Below are positions 45,129 to 54,020 of a stretch of DNA of 64,000 nucleotides, in pieces. Positions within the stretch are counted from its first letter, which is position 1. Every line of letters begins with the position of its first letter. The position numbers and the translations under genes were made by a program. The notes beneath the pieces were generated by a model that did no database searches, was not told the DNA's origin, and saw only the letters and a program-made list of their open reading frames with translations. The DNA comes from Aliiglaciecola sp041538045 (lineage in GTDB: Bacteria > Pseudomonadota > Gammaproteobacteria > Enterobacterales > Alteromonadaceae), in contig NZ_JBGOSE010000003.1 in assembly GCF_041538045.1 (NCBI RefSeq), positions 124,001 to 188,000 of the forward strand, in the 5' to 3' direction.

Positions 45129-46372
45129 TTAATTTCTGCCGCTTGGGGGTCAATCACTATCAACTTTTTTCCTACGTATATAGATGCGCCATCAGAAAGG
45201 TTATTCCAATCAATCAGGCGCTGCATTTTGACATTATACTTCAAAGAAATACGATATAAATTTTCGCCTTTGCTTACAATATGGAATTTCTGCACCGTGT
45301 CTTTGTTAGTCTCTAAAGACTCTTGTTGTTCTAGTTGTGCTACAACCTCTTGTTCCGACTCGACTTGCTTGCTTTTTTTGAGGTCATCTTGGACCTGAGA
45401 ATCGTCAACCTGATAATCTTCCACTACGGGGTCTGGTTTGCTTTGCTCCACCATGGTGGTTGCTTTTAACGTCTGTGTTTGAGAGTCAACTTCCACGTTT
45501 TGATTAGTGTTTAGTTGCTCTGAAAGCGCATCCTGATTGCGATTAACTTCTGTTTTGCTGGTCTCAGGAGTCAATTTTTTAGCGACCTTTTTTGGGGCTA
45601 CTAAATTGGCTAAGTTTTGTCTATTTTGGATATATTTTACCGTATTAGGGTGAGCTGGGTACATACCAATTAACATGTCACCATACCCTTTGGCTACGTC
45701 ATCATTATTTAACGCCTGTTCGATAATAATCGACATCCACAAAGTATCAGGGGTGACTCTAGAGGTTTTCTCCAAGCGACGTAAATTTAGTTTAGCCTCT
45801 TCCCATTGTTGTTGTTGCATTTGCAATTCAACTAATAACTTTAACGTTTTAGCACGGGAAGGTTGATGGTTTAATGAGCTTTGTAAATAAGTAAGAGCAT
45901 CGTCTATTTCTCCTTGGCTCTGACTACACAAAGCTAGGTTTTCGTACGTTTCTGCAGTGGAAATATAGTTTGTGCTATTAACGGCTTTCAGAAAATAGGT
46001 TTTGGCTTCTTCGTACTGGCCATTTTCACATAAAAATGCACCGTAGGAGTTTGCAATATCTGGGTTTCTAGGATCAAACCCTAAGGCTTTTTGGTAGGCC
46101 TCATCAGCTAAGTCATTTTCACCCACCTGCTGATAATAATAGGCCATACTAAAATGCGCATCAGCAAGACGAGGGGCAAATTTTAGGGCTTTATCTAAAT
46201 TAAACTTAGCTTGGCTGAAGTTGCCATTTTGCAGGTAGGTTAAACCCAATGAAATTCTATTTTTTGCCGCAGCGATTGGATCAAAATCATCACTTGCTTT
46301 AAAACCTTCTGGCAAAGGCTCGCTTACACAAGCGGAGAGAAATATCATTGCGATAATCAAAAAACTACGCAT
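45125..46372 (-). CDS. pilF: Type IV pilus pilotin PilF/PilW with C-terminal LysM domain
   Basis: PilF-type TPR lipoproteins guide the PilQ secretin to the outer membrane. A lipoprotein signal (LSAC) precedes about six TPR units (about 35-240, such as FDPRNPDIANSYGAFLCENGQYEEA). A long Gln/Glu/Val-rich linker follows (about 255-360). The tail is a LysM-like peptidoglycan-binding domain (about 363-410, VSKGENLYRISLKYNV). Typical PilF proteins are near 250 residues without LysM, so this is an extended architecture. I start at ATG behind TAAGTGAG. A GTG 9 nt upstream is an alternative. Confidence 0.9.
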   Translation of the reverse strand: MRSFLIIAMIFLSACVSEPLPEGFKASDDFDPIAAAKNRISLGLTYLQNGNFSQAKFNLDKALKFAPRLADAHFSMAYYYQQVGENDLADEAYQKALGFDPRNPDIANSYGAFLCENGQYEEAKTYFLKAVNSTNYISTAETYENLALCSQSQGEIDDALTYLQSSLNHQPSRAKTLKLLVELQMQQQQWEEAKLNLRRLEKTSRVTPDTLWMSIIIEQALNNDDVAKGYGDMLIGMYPAHPNTVKYIQNRQNLANLVAPKKVAKKLTPETSKTEVNRNQDALSEQLNTNQNVEVDSQTQTLKATTMVEQSKPDPVVEDYQVDDSQVQDDLKKSKQVESEQEVVAQLEQQESLETNKDTVQKFHIVSKGENLYRISLKYNVKMQRLIDWNNLSDGASIYVGKKLIVIDPQAAEIK

Positions 46373-46439
46373 ATAACTCACTTACGTTAGGGATTATGTA
46401 GATTGACCTATGCTAACTGCTTGTTAAGTACTAATCCAA

Positions 46440-47576
46440 CTAGTTAGCCATTTTTACTGAAATTTGTTGACCTTTTTGCTGTTTTTTCAACATGCGCTTA
46501 GTACGATCAACAACGTCTCCGACTAATTGGCCACAAGCGGCGTCGATATCATCACCACGAGTGCGGCGAACCACCACAGTTATGCCGTATTCCATCAACA
46601 CTTTAGCAAAACGATCAATTCGAGAATTACTTGAGCAAGTATAAGGCGACCCAGGGTAAGGATTAAAGGGTATAAGGTTAATTTTACATGGGGTTTCTTT
46701 CAGCACTTTAGCTAACAAGTGAGCTTGGTCAGTACTGTCGTTAATGCCATTTAGCATGACATACTCCACGGTAACTTTACCTTGGTTCGCATTCGACTTC
46801 GCCAAATAACGTCTCACACCCGCTAAAAACTCTTCAATGGGATACTTCTTATTAACCGGTACTATTTCGTCTCGCAAATCATTGGTTGGCGCATGTAGGG
46901 ATATGGCTAATGCCACATCAATCATATCACCTAATTTATCAAGTGCTGGAACGACGCCGGAAGTACTTAATGTCACCCTACGTTTAGATAGACCAAAACC
47001 AAGATCATCTAACATAATTTCCATTGCTGGTACCACATGTTTTAAATTCAACAGTGGCTCACCCATGCCCATCATCACCACATTAGTAATAGGCCGTTTA
47101 GCCGTATCTTTGGATAAACCTATGGTGATCGCTACCCGCCAAACTTGTCCGATAATCTCAGCCACGGTCAAGTTACGGTTGAAACCTTGTTGAGCGGTGG
47201 AACAAAATGTACATTCTAACGCACAGCCCACTTGGGAAGATACGCATAAAGTTGCACGGTCACCATCAGGTATCCAAACCGTTTCAACTTCCTGGCCGCC
47301 TTCTAATTTTAACGCGAACTTAATAGTGCCATCAGTGGCATTTTGCTGGTAAGCAATTTCTGGTGCGCGTATTTCACAGCGTGAAATCAATTTCGCCCGC
47401 AAGGACTTATTCAGGTTCGTCATTTTTTCAAAATCTGTTTCACCTTGCTGATAAATCCATTTCATCATTTGATCGGCACGAAATGGTTTCTCGCCCATGG
47501 ACGCAAAAAACTCTCGCATACCTTGACGATTAAAATCTAACAAATTGGTTTTAGCCACTTGATGGACTACAGACAT
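46440..47576 (-). CDS. rlmN: Dual-specificity RNA methyltransferase RlmN
   Basis: RlmN is a radical SAM enzyme making m2A2503 in 23S rRNA and m2A37 in some tRNAs. The 378 residues have the CxxxCxxC cluster (Cys118, Cys122, Cys125 in CALECTFC), GMGEPLLN, and a C-terminal Cys in the DDIDAACGQL segment used as the methyl relay. GAGG precedes the ATG. It is the usual neighbour of ndk and pilF. Confidence 0.98.
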   Translation of the reverse strand: MSVVHQVAKTNLLDFNRQGMREFFASMGEKPFRADQMMKWIYQQGETDFEKMTNLNKSLRAKLISRCEIRAPEIAYQQNATDGTIKFALKLEGGQEVETVWIPDGDRATLCVSSQVGCALECTFCSTAQQGFNRNLTVAEIIGQVWRVAITIGLSKDTAKRPITNVVMMGMGEPLLNLKHVVPAMEIMLDDLGFGLSKRRVTLSTSGVVPALDKLGDMIDVALAISLHAPTNDLRDEIVPVNKKYPIEEFLAGVRRYLAKSNANQGKVTVEYVMLNGINDSTDQAHLLAKVLKETPCKINLIPFNPYPGSPYTCSSNSRIDRFAKVLMEYGITVVVRRTRGDDIDAACGQLVGDVVDRTKRMLKKQQKGQQISVKMAN

Positions 47577-47640
47577 AAAACAAATAACCTCAATTTAAAC
47601 TAACTAGATTGTACATTTTATAAGCTAACTTTACTACGAC

Positions 47641-47665
47641 AAAAGGGGAGCAAAGCTCCCCTTTT
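47641..47665 (-). terminator. Terminator hairpin of ndk
   Basis: AAAAGGGGAGC pairs with GCTCCCCTTTT over a 3-nt loop directly after ndk, with a four-T tail. Confidence 0.8.
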
Positions 47666-47681
47666 GAATAAAGCGATTAGC

Positions 47682-48113
47682 TTATCGAGTGCGTGGGCAG
47701 ATTTCTTCGTCAGAGAAGAAGTATGCAATTTCGCGAGCAGCTGATTCTGTAGCGTCAGAACCGTGAACTGCATTTTCATCGATAGAAGCAGCATAGTCAG
47801 CACGTAAAGTACCAGCTAATGCTTCTGCTGGGTTAGTTGCACCCATGATTTCACGATGGCGTAAAACTGCGTTCTCACCTTCTAAAACCTGAACCATAAC
47901 TGGGCCAGATGTCATGAAAGATACCAAAGCATTAAAGAAAGGACGCTCACTATGTTCAGCGTAAAAACCTTCTGCTTGTTCTTTGCTTAAGTGAACCATT
48001 TTTGAAGCAACGATGCGTAAACCCGCTGACTCGAAACGATTATAGATCGCACCGATAACATTTTTTGCTACAGCGTCTGGTTTAATGATTGAAAAAGTAC
48101 GTTCTAAGGCCAT
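47682..48113 (-). CDS. ndk: Nucleoside diphosphate kinase Ndk
   Basis: Ndk balances NTP and dNTP pools by phosphate transfer through a phospho-histidine. I start at MALERTFSIIKPDA, giving the usual 143 residues, behind a GGAGA ribosome site. The longer open frame adds 25 residues with no family match. Active-site His117 lies in NAVHGSDATESA. It has its own terminator. Confidence 0.97.
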   Translation of the reverse strand: MALERTFSIIKPDAVAKNVIGAIYNRFESAGLRIVASKMVHLSKEQAEGFYAEHSERPFFNALVSFMTSGPVMVQVLEGENAVLRHREIMGATNPAEALAGTLRADYAASIDENAVHGSDATESAAREIAYFFSDEEICPRTR

Positions 48114-48314
48114 TGACAGGTCTCCGATTACATATAAAAAAGTATTTGCTAAAATTTCCGCGCGGATTATATGAAACTTTGCCCTCAATGACTAATTTAT
48201 CTGACAATTTGACTAAATATTTTTATTTGAGCTGTAACAAAAGATCAACAGTGCTGCAAAAAACCATCTAAAAAGCCTTACAAAACAGAACTATTTGACC
48301 AATCCAGCGGCAAA

Positions 48315-48343
48315 TCGTCACAATTACTTCACACAAATGTCGC
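48315..48343 (+). promoter_or_regulatory. Candidate PhoB box: three 7-mers at 11-bp steps
   Basis: TCGTCAC, ACTTCAC and ATGTCGC are separated by 4-nt AT-rich spacers. This is the geometry of PhoB boxes (CTGTCAT-N4 repeats). Each unit matches 3 to 4 of the core bases. It lies about 70 bp upstream of the anchor I lipoprotein. Confidence 0.4.
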
Positions 48344-48412
48344 AAATGTTTAATTTCCAACTCTTAAGGTAATCGGCTGATTTTAAACACAGATGTCTAA
48401 CTTGGAATAATA

Positions 48413-50290
48413 ATGAAAGATCAGCTAAAAAAAGTAAAACTAGGTCTAGTTGCATTGGCGGTAGTAACCGCTTTAGGTGGATGTACTCTTGATGGGGAAG
48501 ATGGTCAAGATGGCGCAATAGGTGCCCAAGGTACCGCTGGTATAGATGGCACTGATGGTCTAGACGGTCAAAGCTTACCCCGAGAATTAGCCATTGAAGT
48601 AGTTGGCAGATTTTCAGCTGGCGGCGAAGAGATATACGGTAAGAGTGCGGCAGAAATTGTGCAATTCCATGCAAGTTCTCAATCCGCCTTTGCCATTAAT
48701 GCCGCACTAAACCAAGTTGAAGTGATATCCCTAGGTAGTTTGCCGACCGCGGCTGTAGGCAATCCGATTACAGATAGCAGTTTAACCTCACAGGCTTTTA
48801 CCTTCCCTAGTAGTGTCACCGTTAAAGATACTGACGGGGTTGAGCAAACCATCGCACTTGGTGTAGCGAACTCTGTTGCCATCAACGGCGATATGTTGGC
48901 TCTTGCAGTAGAAGGTGAATCTAAAACAGATAACGGTGCGGTATTGTTTTATAGCTTAGATGCCCTAGGCCAGGCTAGCTTTATCAAAGCCGTTCTAGCA
49001 GGCGCGCTGCCGGACATGGTGACATTCAGTGAAGACGGCAGTCTAGTCCTCGTTGCCAACGAAGGAGAGCCAGACACGGATTATGCAGTAGATCCTGAAG
49101 GCAGTATCTCAGTGGTTAATATTACAGATGGAGTACCTGCAGATGTGGCTGGCGTCATCAATTTATCCACAGATATGGTGTTTTCAAATGATACCTTAGA
49201 TGAAGAAGACTTCGATACCGATGCAAAACGCAGGGCCCTACTTAGTGCTGAGGGCATCAAGTTCTCAAGCCCAGAAGGCACGACCGTGGCTCAAGATTTA
49301 GAGCCCGAGTACATAACCATAAGCGACGATGGCAAAACAGCTTATGTTTCCTTACAAGAAGCGAATGGAATTGGCATTATCGATATAGATGATATGACCA
49401 TCGAAGTCAAAGCATTAGGGTATAAAGATTGGAGCCAATATGAATTAGACTTCACTAACAAAGATGAAATGCCAAGTTTCAGCAGCGTAGCGGGTTTATA
49501 TGGCATGTACCAACCCGATACCATCGCCAGTTACCAATGGAATGGTGCGACTTTTATTTTATCGGCAAATGAAGGTGACTCACGGGATTGGGACGAATAC
49601 TCTGAAGAAGTGCGTGTAGAAGATATCGTTGATCCTGATGAGATGAATATGTTGCTATCCGATGAGCTACAAGCAATCTATGACGCCAGTGGTGCAGATG
49701 ATGGTTTAGGTCGTCTAAAAGTCACCACAGTATTGGGTGATGCAAACCAAGATGGTGTGTACGAAGCTCTTTATGCTTATGGTGGTCGTTCGTTTTCCAT
49801 TTGGGACCAAAATGTCAATCAAGTCTTCGACTCAGGTGATGACTTTGAAAAAATCTCAGCGGCTATTTTAGGTGATGATTTTAATAGCGCCCATACGGAA
49901 AACAAAGGAGATAATCGCTCCGATGATAAAGGTGGTGAGCCTGAAGCTATAGCTGTAGGCGAAATAAATGGACGTACTTATGCGTTTATTGGTTTAGAGC
50001 GCTCCGGTGACTTATTCACCTACGATGTTACTAACCCATTCAACGTGGCGTTTGTTGCCCATTACAATAACCGTGATTTTGACACTGATTTTGAATTAGA
50101 CGACGATTTGGATAATCCATGTGATACAGCCGAAGGCATGGACTGTTCTGAGGTAGCCGAATCTGGCGACCTTGGGCCAGAGAGCATCAAGTTTGTGTCC
50201 GCCGAACAAAGTCCAAATGGCAACGCCTTACTTATTATTGGCAATGAAGTCAGTGGAACAGTAACGGTTTACCAAGTCACTGAAATATAA
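48413..50290 (+). CDS. Choice-of-anchor I family lipoprotein with collagen-like tract
   Basis: This is a surface or periplasmic beta-propeller protein of unknown substrate. Relatives are named choice-of-anchor I and are sometimes annotated as alkaline phosphatase-like. The 625 residues begin with a lipoprotein signal (LGGC, Cys24). Nine Gly-X-Y triplets follow (Gly28 to Gly52), a collagen-like stalk. The propeller (about 55-620) has the family segments VEVISLGSLP, ALPDMVTFSEDGSLVLVANEGEP, EPEYITISDDGKTAYVSLQEANG, LSANEGDSRDW, KGGEPEAIAVG and LGPESIKFV. Asp is abundant, which suggests bound calcium or metal. It stands alone with a bidirectional terminator after it. A Pho-box-like repeat upstream suggests phosphate control, which is inference. 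Confidence 0.88.
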   Translation: MKDQLKKVKLGLVALAVVTALGGCTLDGEDGQDGAIGAQGTAGIDGTDGLDGQSLPRELAIEVVGRFSAGGEEIYGKSAAEIVQFHASSQSAFAINAALNQVEVISLGSLPTAAVGNPITDSSLTSQAFTFPSSVTVKDTDGVEQTIALGVANSVAINGDMLALAVEGESKTDNGAVLFYSLDALGQASFIKAVLAGALPDMVTFSEDGSLVLVANEGEPDTDYAVDPEGSISVVNITDGVPADVAGVINLSTDMVFSNDTLDEEDFDTDAKRRALLSAEGIKFSSPEGTTVAQDLEPEYITISDDGKTAYVSLQEANGIGIIDIDDMTIEVKALGYKDWSQYELDFTNKDEMPSFSSVAGLYGMYQPDTIASYQWNGATFILSANEGDSRDWDEYSEEVRVEDIVDPDEMNMLLSDELQAIYDASGADDGLGRLKVTTVLGDANQDGVYEALYAYGGRSFSIWDQNVNQVFDSGDDFEKISAAILGDDFNSAHTENKGDNRSDDKGGEPEAIAVGEINGRTYAFIGLERSGDLFTYDVTNPFNVAFVAHYNNRDFDTDFELDDDLDNPCDTAEGMDCSEVAESGDLGPESIKFVSAEQSPNGNALLIIGNEVSGTVTVYQVTEI

Positions 50291-50332
50291 AGCCCCTAAA
50301 AATAATGGCTGTCGTTGGCAGCCTTTAAAACG

Positions 50333-50363
50333 AAAAAACCCGGAATTGAATTCCGGGTTTTTG
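50333..50363. terminator. Bidirectional terminator between the anchor I gene and fdx
   Basis: AAAACCCGGAATT pairs with AATTCCGGGTTTT around one base, or as a shorter stem with GAATTC at the tip. T-runs lie on both strands, serving both convergent genes. Confidence 0.9.
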
Positions 50364-50384
50364 CTGTAAATCTAGCGAGTGAAA

Positions 50385-50723
50385 TTAATGCCCTTCACTC
50401 ACCTGATTAACTGTGTATTTAGGTATTTCTACAACCAAATCTTCATCTTGGATAACAGCCTGACAGCCTAAACGAGATTCAGGTTCAAGACCCCAAGCTT
50501 TATCTAACATATCTTCTTCTAGATCATCAGCTTCACCCAATGAATCTAATCCTTCTCGGATAAGCACATGGCAAGTGGTGCATGCACAAACTTTTTCACA
50601 AGCATGTTCGATTCCAATGCCATTTTTTAGGGCAACATCTAATACTGAGGTTCCTTTGTCGCCTTCTAAAACGGCGCCATCTGGACACAATTCTGCGTGG
50701 GGTAGAAATATAATTTGTGGCAT
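50385..50723 (-). CDS. fdx: ISC-system [2Fe-2S] ferredoxin Fdx
   Basis: Fdx is an adrenodoxin-type ferredoxin donating electrons for Fe-S cluster assembly on IscU/IscS. The 112 residues carry cluster ligands Cys42, Cys48, Cys51 and Cys87 (EHACEKVCACTTCHV and RLGCQAV), in the same places as in E. coli. It is the last gene of the isc operon. iscX, which follows fdx in many gammaproteobacteria, is absent here. Confidence 0.97.
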   Translation of the reverse strand: MPQIIFLPHAELCPDGAVLEGDKGTSVLDVALKNGIGIEHACEKVCACTTCHVLIREGLDSLGEADDLEEDMLDKAWGLEPESRLGCQAVIQDEDLVVEIPKYTVNQVSEGH

Positions 50724-50732
50724 TACTGCTCC

Positions 50733-52598
50733 TTAAATATCGTTAACTGAATGACCAGTCAGTGCTTGATTAATTGACTTGTCCATTCGTCTAGCGGCAA
50801 ATGCTTGACTAATGCTGTCGACTTTTTCTATGGCCTGTTTAATGGCTTCAATATCTTCGCCTTGGGCCAGTTTGAGCATATTAGACAATGCACTATTAAT
50901 TGCTGCGTTTTCTTCTTCACTTAGCAGCTCGTCACCGTCTTTTTGCAGTGCGCTATTCAGAGTTTCAGCAACCCTAGTCGCTTCCACTTGCTGCTCTTTC
51001 AGCATTCTAGCTTGCATGTCTTGTTTGGCATATTGCATTGAATCTTTGAGCATTTCTGCTACTTCTTCGTCTTTGAGACCGTATGAGGGTTTAACTTGAA
51101 TCTCCGCTTTAACACCGGTGGACTTTTCCATGGCAGTTACATTTAGTAAACCATCGGCATCTACCTGGAAAGTTACCCGAATGTGCGCTGCACCAGCAGT
51201 CATTGGCGGAATGCCTGTTAGGTTAAATTTAGCCAAGGAGCGGCAATCTTTAACTAGCTCTCGCTCTCCTTGTAGTACATGTACCATCATCGCCGTTTGA
51301 CCGTCTTTGAAGGTAGTAAATTCCTGCGCTTTGGCAACGGGTATAGTGGTATTCCTAGCAACGATTTTTTCCGTCAATCCACCCATAGTTTCTATCCCCA
51401 AGGAAAGGGGTAAAACATCTAATAACAACATTTCGCTATCAGGTTTGTTGCCAGCTAAAATATCTGCCTGAATAGCAGCACCTATGGCAACAACTTTGTC
51501 TGGATCGATGGAGGTTAAAGGCGTTTTACCAAAAAACTCACCCACTTTATGTCGAACCATAGGCACACGAGTTGAGCCTCCGACCATCACAACTTGCAGT
51601 ACTTCATCGATGTCGATTTCTGCATCTTTGACTGCTCGCTTACAAGCACGCAATGACTTTTTAATCAATGGTTCAATTAATGCCTCGAACGTCATACAAC
51701 TTATGACAACTTGATGGGACTCCCCATTATCATCACTAAATTCAATATCGACAGCAGAGTCGTTGCTAAGGGCTTCTTTCGCTTGTTTCGCATCATCAAG
51801 TAACCGACGTCTTAATCCTTTGGATATATCCTTAGGCAAGTTTGCTTGCTGACAAATATGTTCGAACAACAGTTGGTCAAAATCGTCACCACCTAATGCC
51901 GTGTCACCACCAGTGGCTAAAACCTCAAAGACACCTTTTGATAAACGCAAAATAGAAATGTCAAAGGTACCGCCACCTAAATCATAGATGGCAATCACAC
52001 CTTCTTGCCCGGAATCTAAACCATAGGCGATTGCGGCAGCGGTAGGTTCATTTAATAATCGTAATACGTGTAAGCCAGCCAATTGTGCAGCGTCTTTTGT
52101 GCCTTGCCTTTGGGCATCATCAAAATAAGCGGGCACGGTTACCACTGCCCCTGTTAGCTCATCACCTAAGGAGTCTTCGGCACGGGCTTTTAAATTGGCT
52201 AATATTTGCGCTGAAACTTGGATAGGATTGACTGTCGCGCCAGTTACTTGGATAGATACCTGATCATTATTAGGGACAAATTCATAGGGTAAATTTGCAT
52301 ACTGACTTTGAATATCTTGTAAGCTTCTTCCCATCAAACGCTTGATGGATATTATTGTGTTGGCTGGGTCTAAGTTTGCTGAAAGCTTGGCTTGCTCACC
52401 GACAACAATTCCATCGTTAGTATACTGAACAACCGAAGGTAAAATGTGTTGTCCTAATTGATCTGGTAATGTTTCGGCAGAACCACTACGTACAGTAGCA
52501 ACTAAAGAATTGGTGGTCCCCAGATCAATTCCAACGGCTAGTTTACGTTGATGTGGTGCAGCCGCCTGACCCGGCTCAGCAATTTGCAATAATGCCAT
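50733..52598 (-). CDS. hscA: Fe-S assembly Hsp70 chaperone HscA
   Basis: HscA is a specialised Hsp70 that with HscB releases clusters from IscU. The 621 residues have the ATPase domain (about 20-390) with VGIDLGTTNSLVAT, IAIYDLGGGTFDISIL and VVMVGGSTRVPMVR. A substrate domain (about 395-540) and a helical lid follow. It recognises the IscU LPPVK motif, which is present in this operon. It lies 9 bp before fdx and 46 bp after hscB. Confidence 0.97.
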   Translation of the reverse strand: MALLQIAEPGQAAAPHQRKLAVGIDLGTTNSLVATVRSGSAETLPDQLGQHILPSVVQYTNDGIVVGEQAKLSANLDPANTIISIKRLMGRSLQDIQSQYANLPYEFVPNNDQVSIQVTGATVNPIQVSAQILANLKARAEDSLGDELTGAVVTVPAYFDDAQRQGTKDAAQLAGLHVLRLLNEPTAAAIAYGLDSGQEGVIAIYDLGGGTFDISILRLSKGVFEVLATGGDTALGGDDFDQLLFEHICQQANLPKDISKGLRRRLLDDAKQAKEALSNDSAVDIEFSDDNGESHQVVISCMTFEALIEPLIKKSLRACKRAVKDAEIDIDEVLQVVMVGGSTRVPMVRHKVGEFFGKTPLTSIDPDKVVAIGAAIQADILAGNKPDSEMLLLDVLPLSLGIETMGGLTEKIVARNTTIPVAKAQEFTTFKDGQTAMMVHVLQGERELVKDCRSLAKFNLTGIPPMTAGAAHIRVTFQVDADGLLNVTAMEKSTGVKAEIQVKPSYGLKDEEVAEMLKDSMQYAKQDMQARMLKEQQVEATRVAETLNSALQKDGDELLSEEENAAINSALSNMLKLAQGEDIEAIKQAIEKVDSISQAFAARRMDKSINQALTGHSVNDI

Positions 52599-52644
52599 AA
52601 TTGATTCTAACTCGCTTTTTAATGTTTAGTGAATCGCAGTCGCG

Positions 52645-53172
52645 CTAATCGTCAAACAACGCATCTTCTTTCAGTTCAATTTCTTTATGTAACTTATTCA
52701 AAAACTTTAGTTTTCTGACTTCAGCTGCGGCTAGATTATTCGCGTCGTCTGTTTGTTGCTCGAGTAATTCTTGTAACGCCTTAAAATGCTGCTTGGTATG
52801 TATCGCAACGTCTTCATCCAAAGCTTCTAAAACTTGCTCGGGGTCGCCGGCGGTTTCGATTTCGGATAATTGTTCACGCCATTCCATTTGTTGCATTAAA
52901 AATGCTGAATCTTGCATTGTTTGGGTTTCATGTTGCAGCGAAATCCCTCGAAGTTCCAACATATGTTCAGCGCGAGATAGAGGATTTTTGAGAATTTGAT
53001 AGCCGTCATTGACCTGTGCATTCTTTTGCACGGCCATGAGTTTTTCTTGACCACCCGCATTGGAAAATCTATCTGGGTGGGTCACTTTAGCCAACGATTG
53101 ATAAACGTTGGCTAATTTAACGGTATCAATATGATATGTTTCTGGAAGACCAAAAAGCGTAAAGAAATTCAT
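52645..53172 (-). CDS. hscB: Fe-S assembly co-chaperone HscB
   Basis: HscB is a J-protein that brings IscU to HscA and stimulates its ATPase. The 175 residues have an N-terminal J domain (about 1-75) with the HPD loop in KVTHPDRFS. The C-terminal three-helix IscU-binding domain (about 85-172) has MQQMEWREQLSEIE. It lies 53 bp after iscA. Confidence 0.96.
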   Translation of the reverse strand: MNFFTLFGLPETYHIDTVKLANVYQSLAKVTHPDRFSNAGGQEKLMAVQKNAQVNDGYQILKNPLSRAEHMLELRGISLQHETQTMQDSAFLMQQMEWREQLSEIETAGDPEQVLEALDEDVAIHTKQHFKALQELLEQQTDDANNLAAAEVRKLKFLNKLHKEIELKEDALFDD

Positions 53173-53225
53173 AGCTTTATTTTCTTTCTATCAATTGATT
53201 GGTACAAAAGTTGAGAATAAACGCT

Positions 53226-53549
53226 CTAAACATTAAAGCTTTCGCCGCAACCACATTCACCGTTCGCATTCGGGTTATTGAATAAAAATCCTTCATTAAG
53301 CCCTTCTTTCGCGAAGTCTAGTTCTGTACCGTCAAGATAAACCAAGCTTTTTCCATCAATGATAATTTTAACACCATTGTCTTCAAATACTTCATCATCA
53401 GCATTTAGTTCGTCGACAAACTCCAAAACATAAGCGAGGCCGGAACAACCTGTCGTTTTTACACCAAGGCGCAAACCAACTCCTTTTCCACGGCTTTCTA
53501 AGAATGTTCTAGCTCGCTTTGCAGCGGCGTCTGACACTTTAATTCCCAA
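53226..53549 (-). CDS. iscA: A-type Fe-S carrier IscA
   Basis: IscA carries clusters to apo-proteins, especially 4Fe-4S targets. The 107 residues contain the three invariant Cys (Cys35 in TGCSG, Cys99 and Cys101 in GECGCGESF). It lies 24 bp after iscU. Confidence 0.97.
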   Translation of the reverse strand: MGIKVSDAAAKRARTFLESRGKGVGLRLGVKTTGCSGLAYVLEFVDELNADDEVFEDNGVKIIIDGKSLVYLDGTELDFAKEGLNEGFLFNNPNANGECGCGESFNV

Positions 53550-53573
53550 AACTGGCTCCTATCACTTCGTGTA

Positions 53574-53960
53574 TTAAGCTTTAGAATGCTTAGACTTGTA
53601 ATCTTCCACAGCGGCTTTAATTGCATCTTCCGCTAAAATAGAACAGTGGATTTTTACCGGCGGTAAAGCAAGCTCTTCAGCGATGTCTGTATTCTTAATG
53701 GTTACAGCTTCATCTAAGGTCTTACCTTTAACCCATTCTGTTACCAATGAGCTTGATGCGATAGCAGAACCACAACCGTAAGTTTTAAATTTGGCGTCTT
53801 CGATTAAACCGTTTTCACCTACTTTAAGTTGCAATTTCATCACATCACCACAAGCAGGCGCGCCCACCATTCCAGTGGCAATAGTTGGGTCGTTTTTATC
53901 AAATCCACCAACGTTGCGTGGATTTTCGTAATGATCGATTACTTTTTCACTGTAAGCCAT
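53574..53960 (-). CDS. iscU: Fe-S scaffold protein IscU
   Basis: IscU is the scaffold on which new Fe-S clusters form. The 128 residues contain ligands Cys37 (PACGD), Cys63 (YGCGSA) and Cys106 (KIHCS), conserved Asp39, and the HscA recognition motif LPPVK (99-103). GAGG precedes the ATG. Confidence 0.98.
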   Translation of the reverse strand: MAYSEKVIDHYENPRNVGGFDKNDPTIATGMVGAPACGDVMKLQLKVGENGLIEDAKFKTYGCGSAIASSSLVTEWVKGKTLDEAVTIKNTDIAEELALPPVKIHCSILAEDAIKAAVEDYKSKHSKA

Positions 53961-54020
53961 GTTACTTACCTCTTAAATTACGATTTCTCGCGTTAATTCC
54001 AATTTAAACGGTTTCACCAA

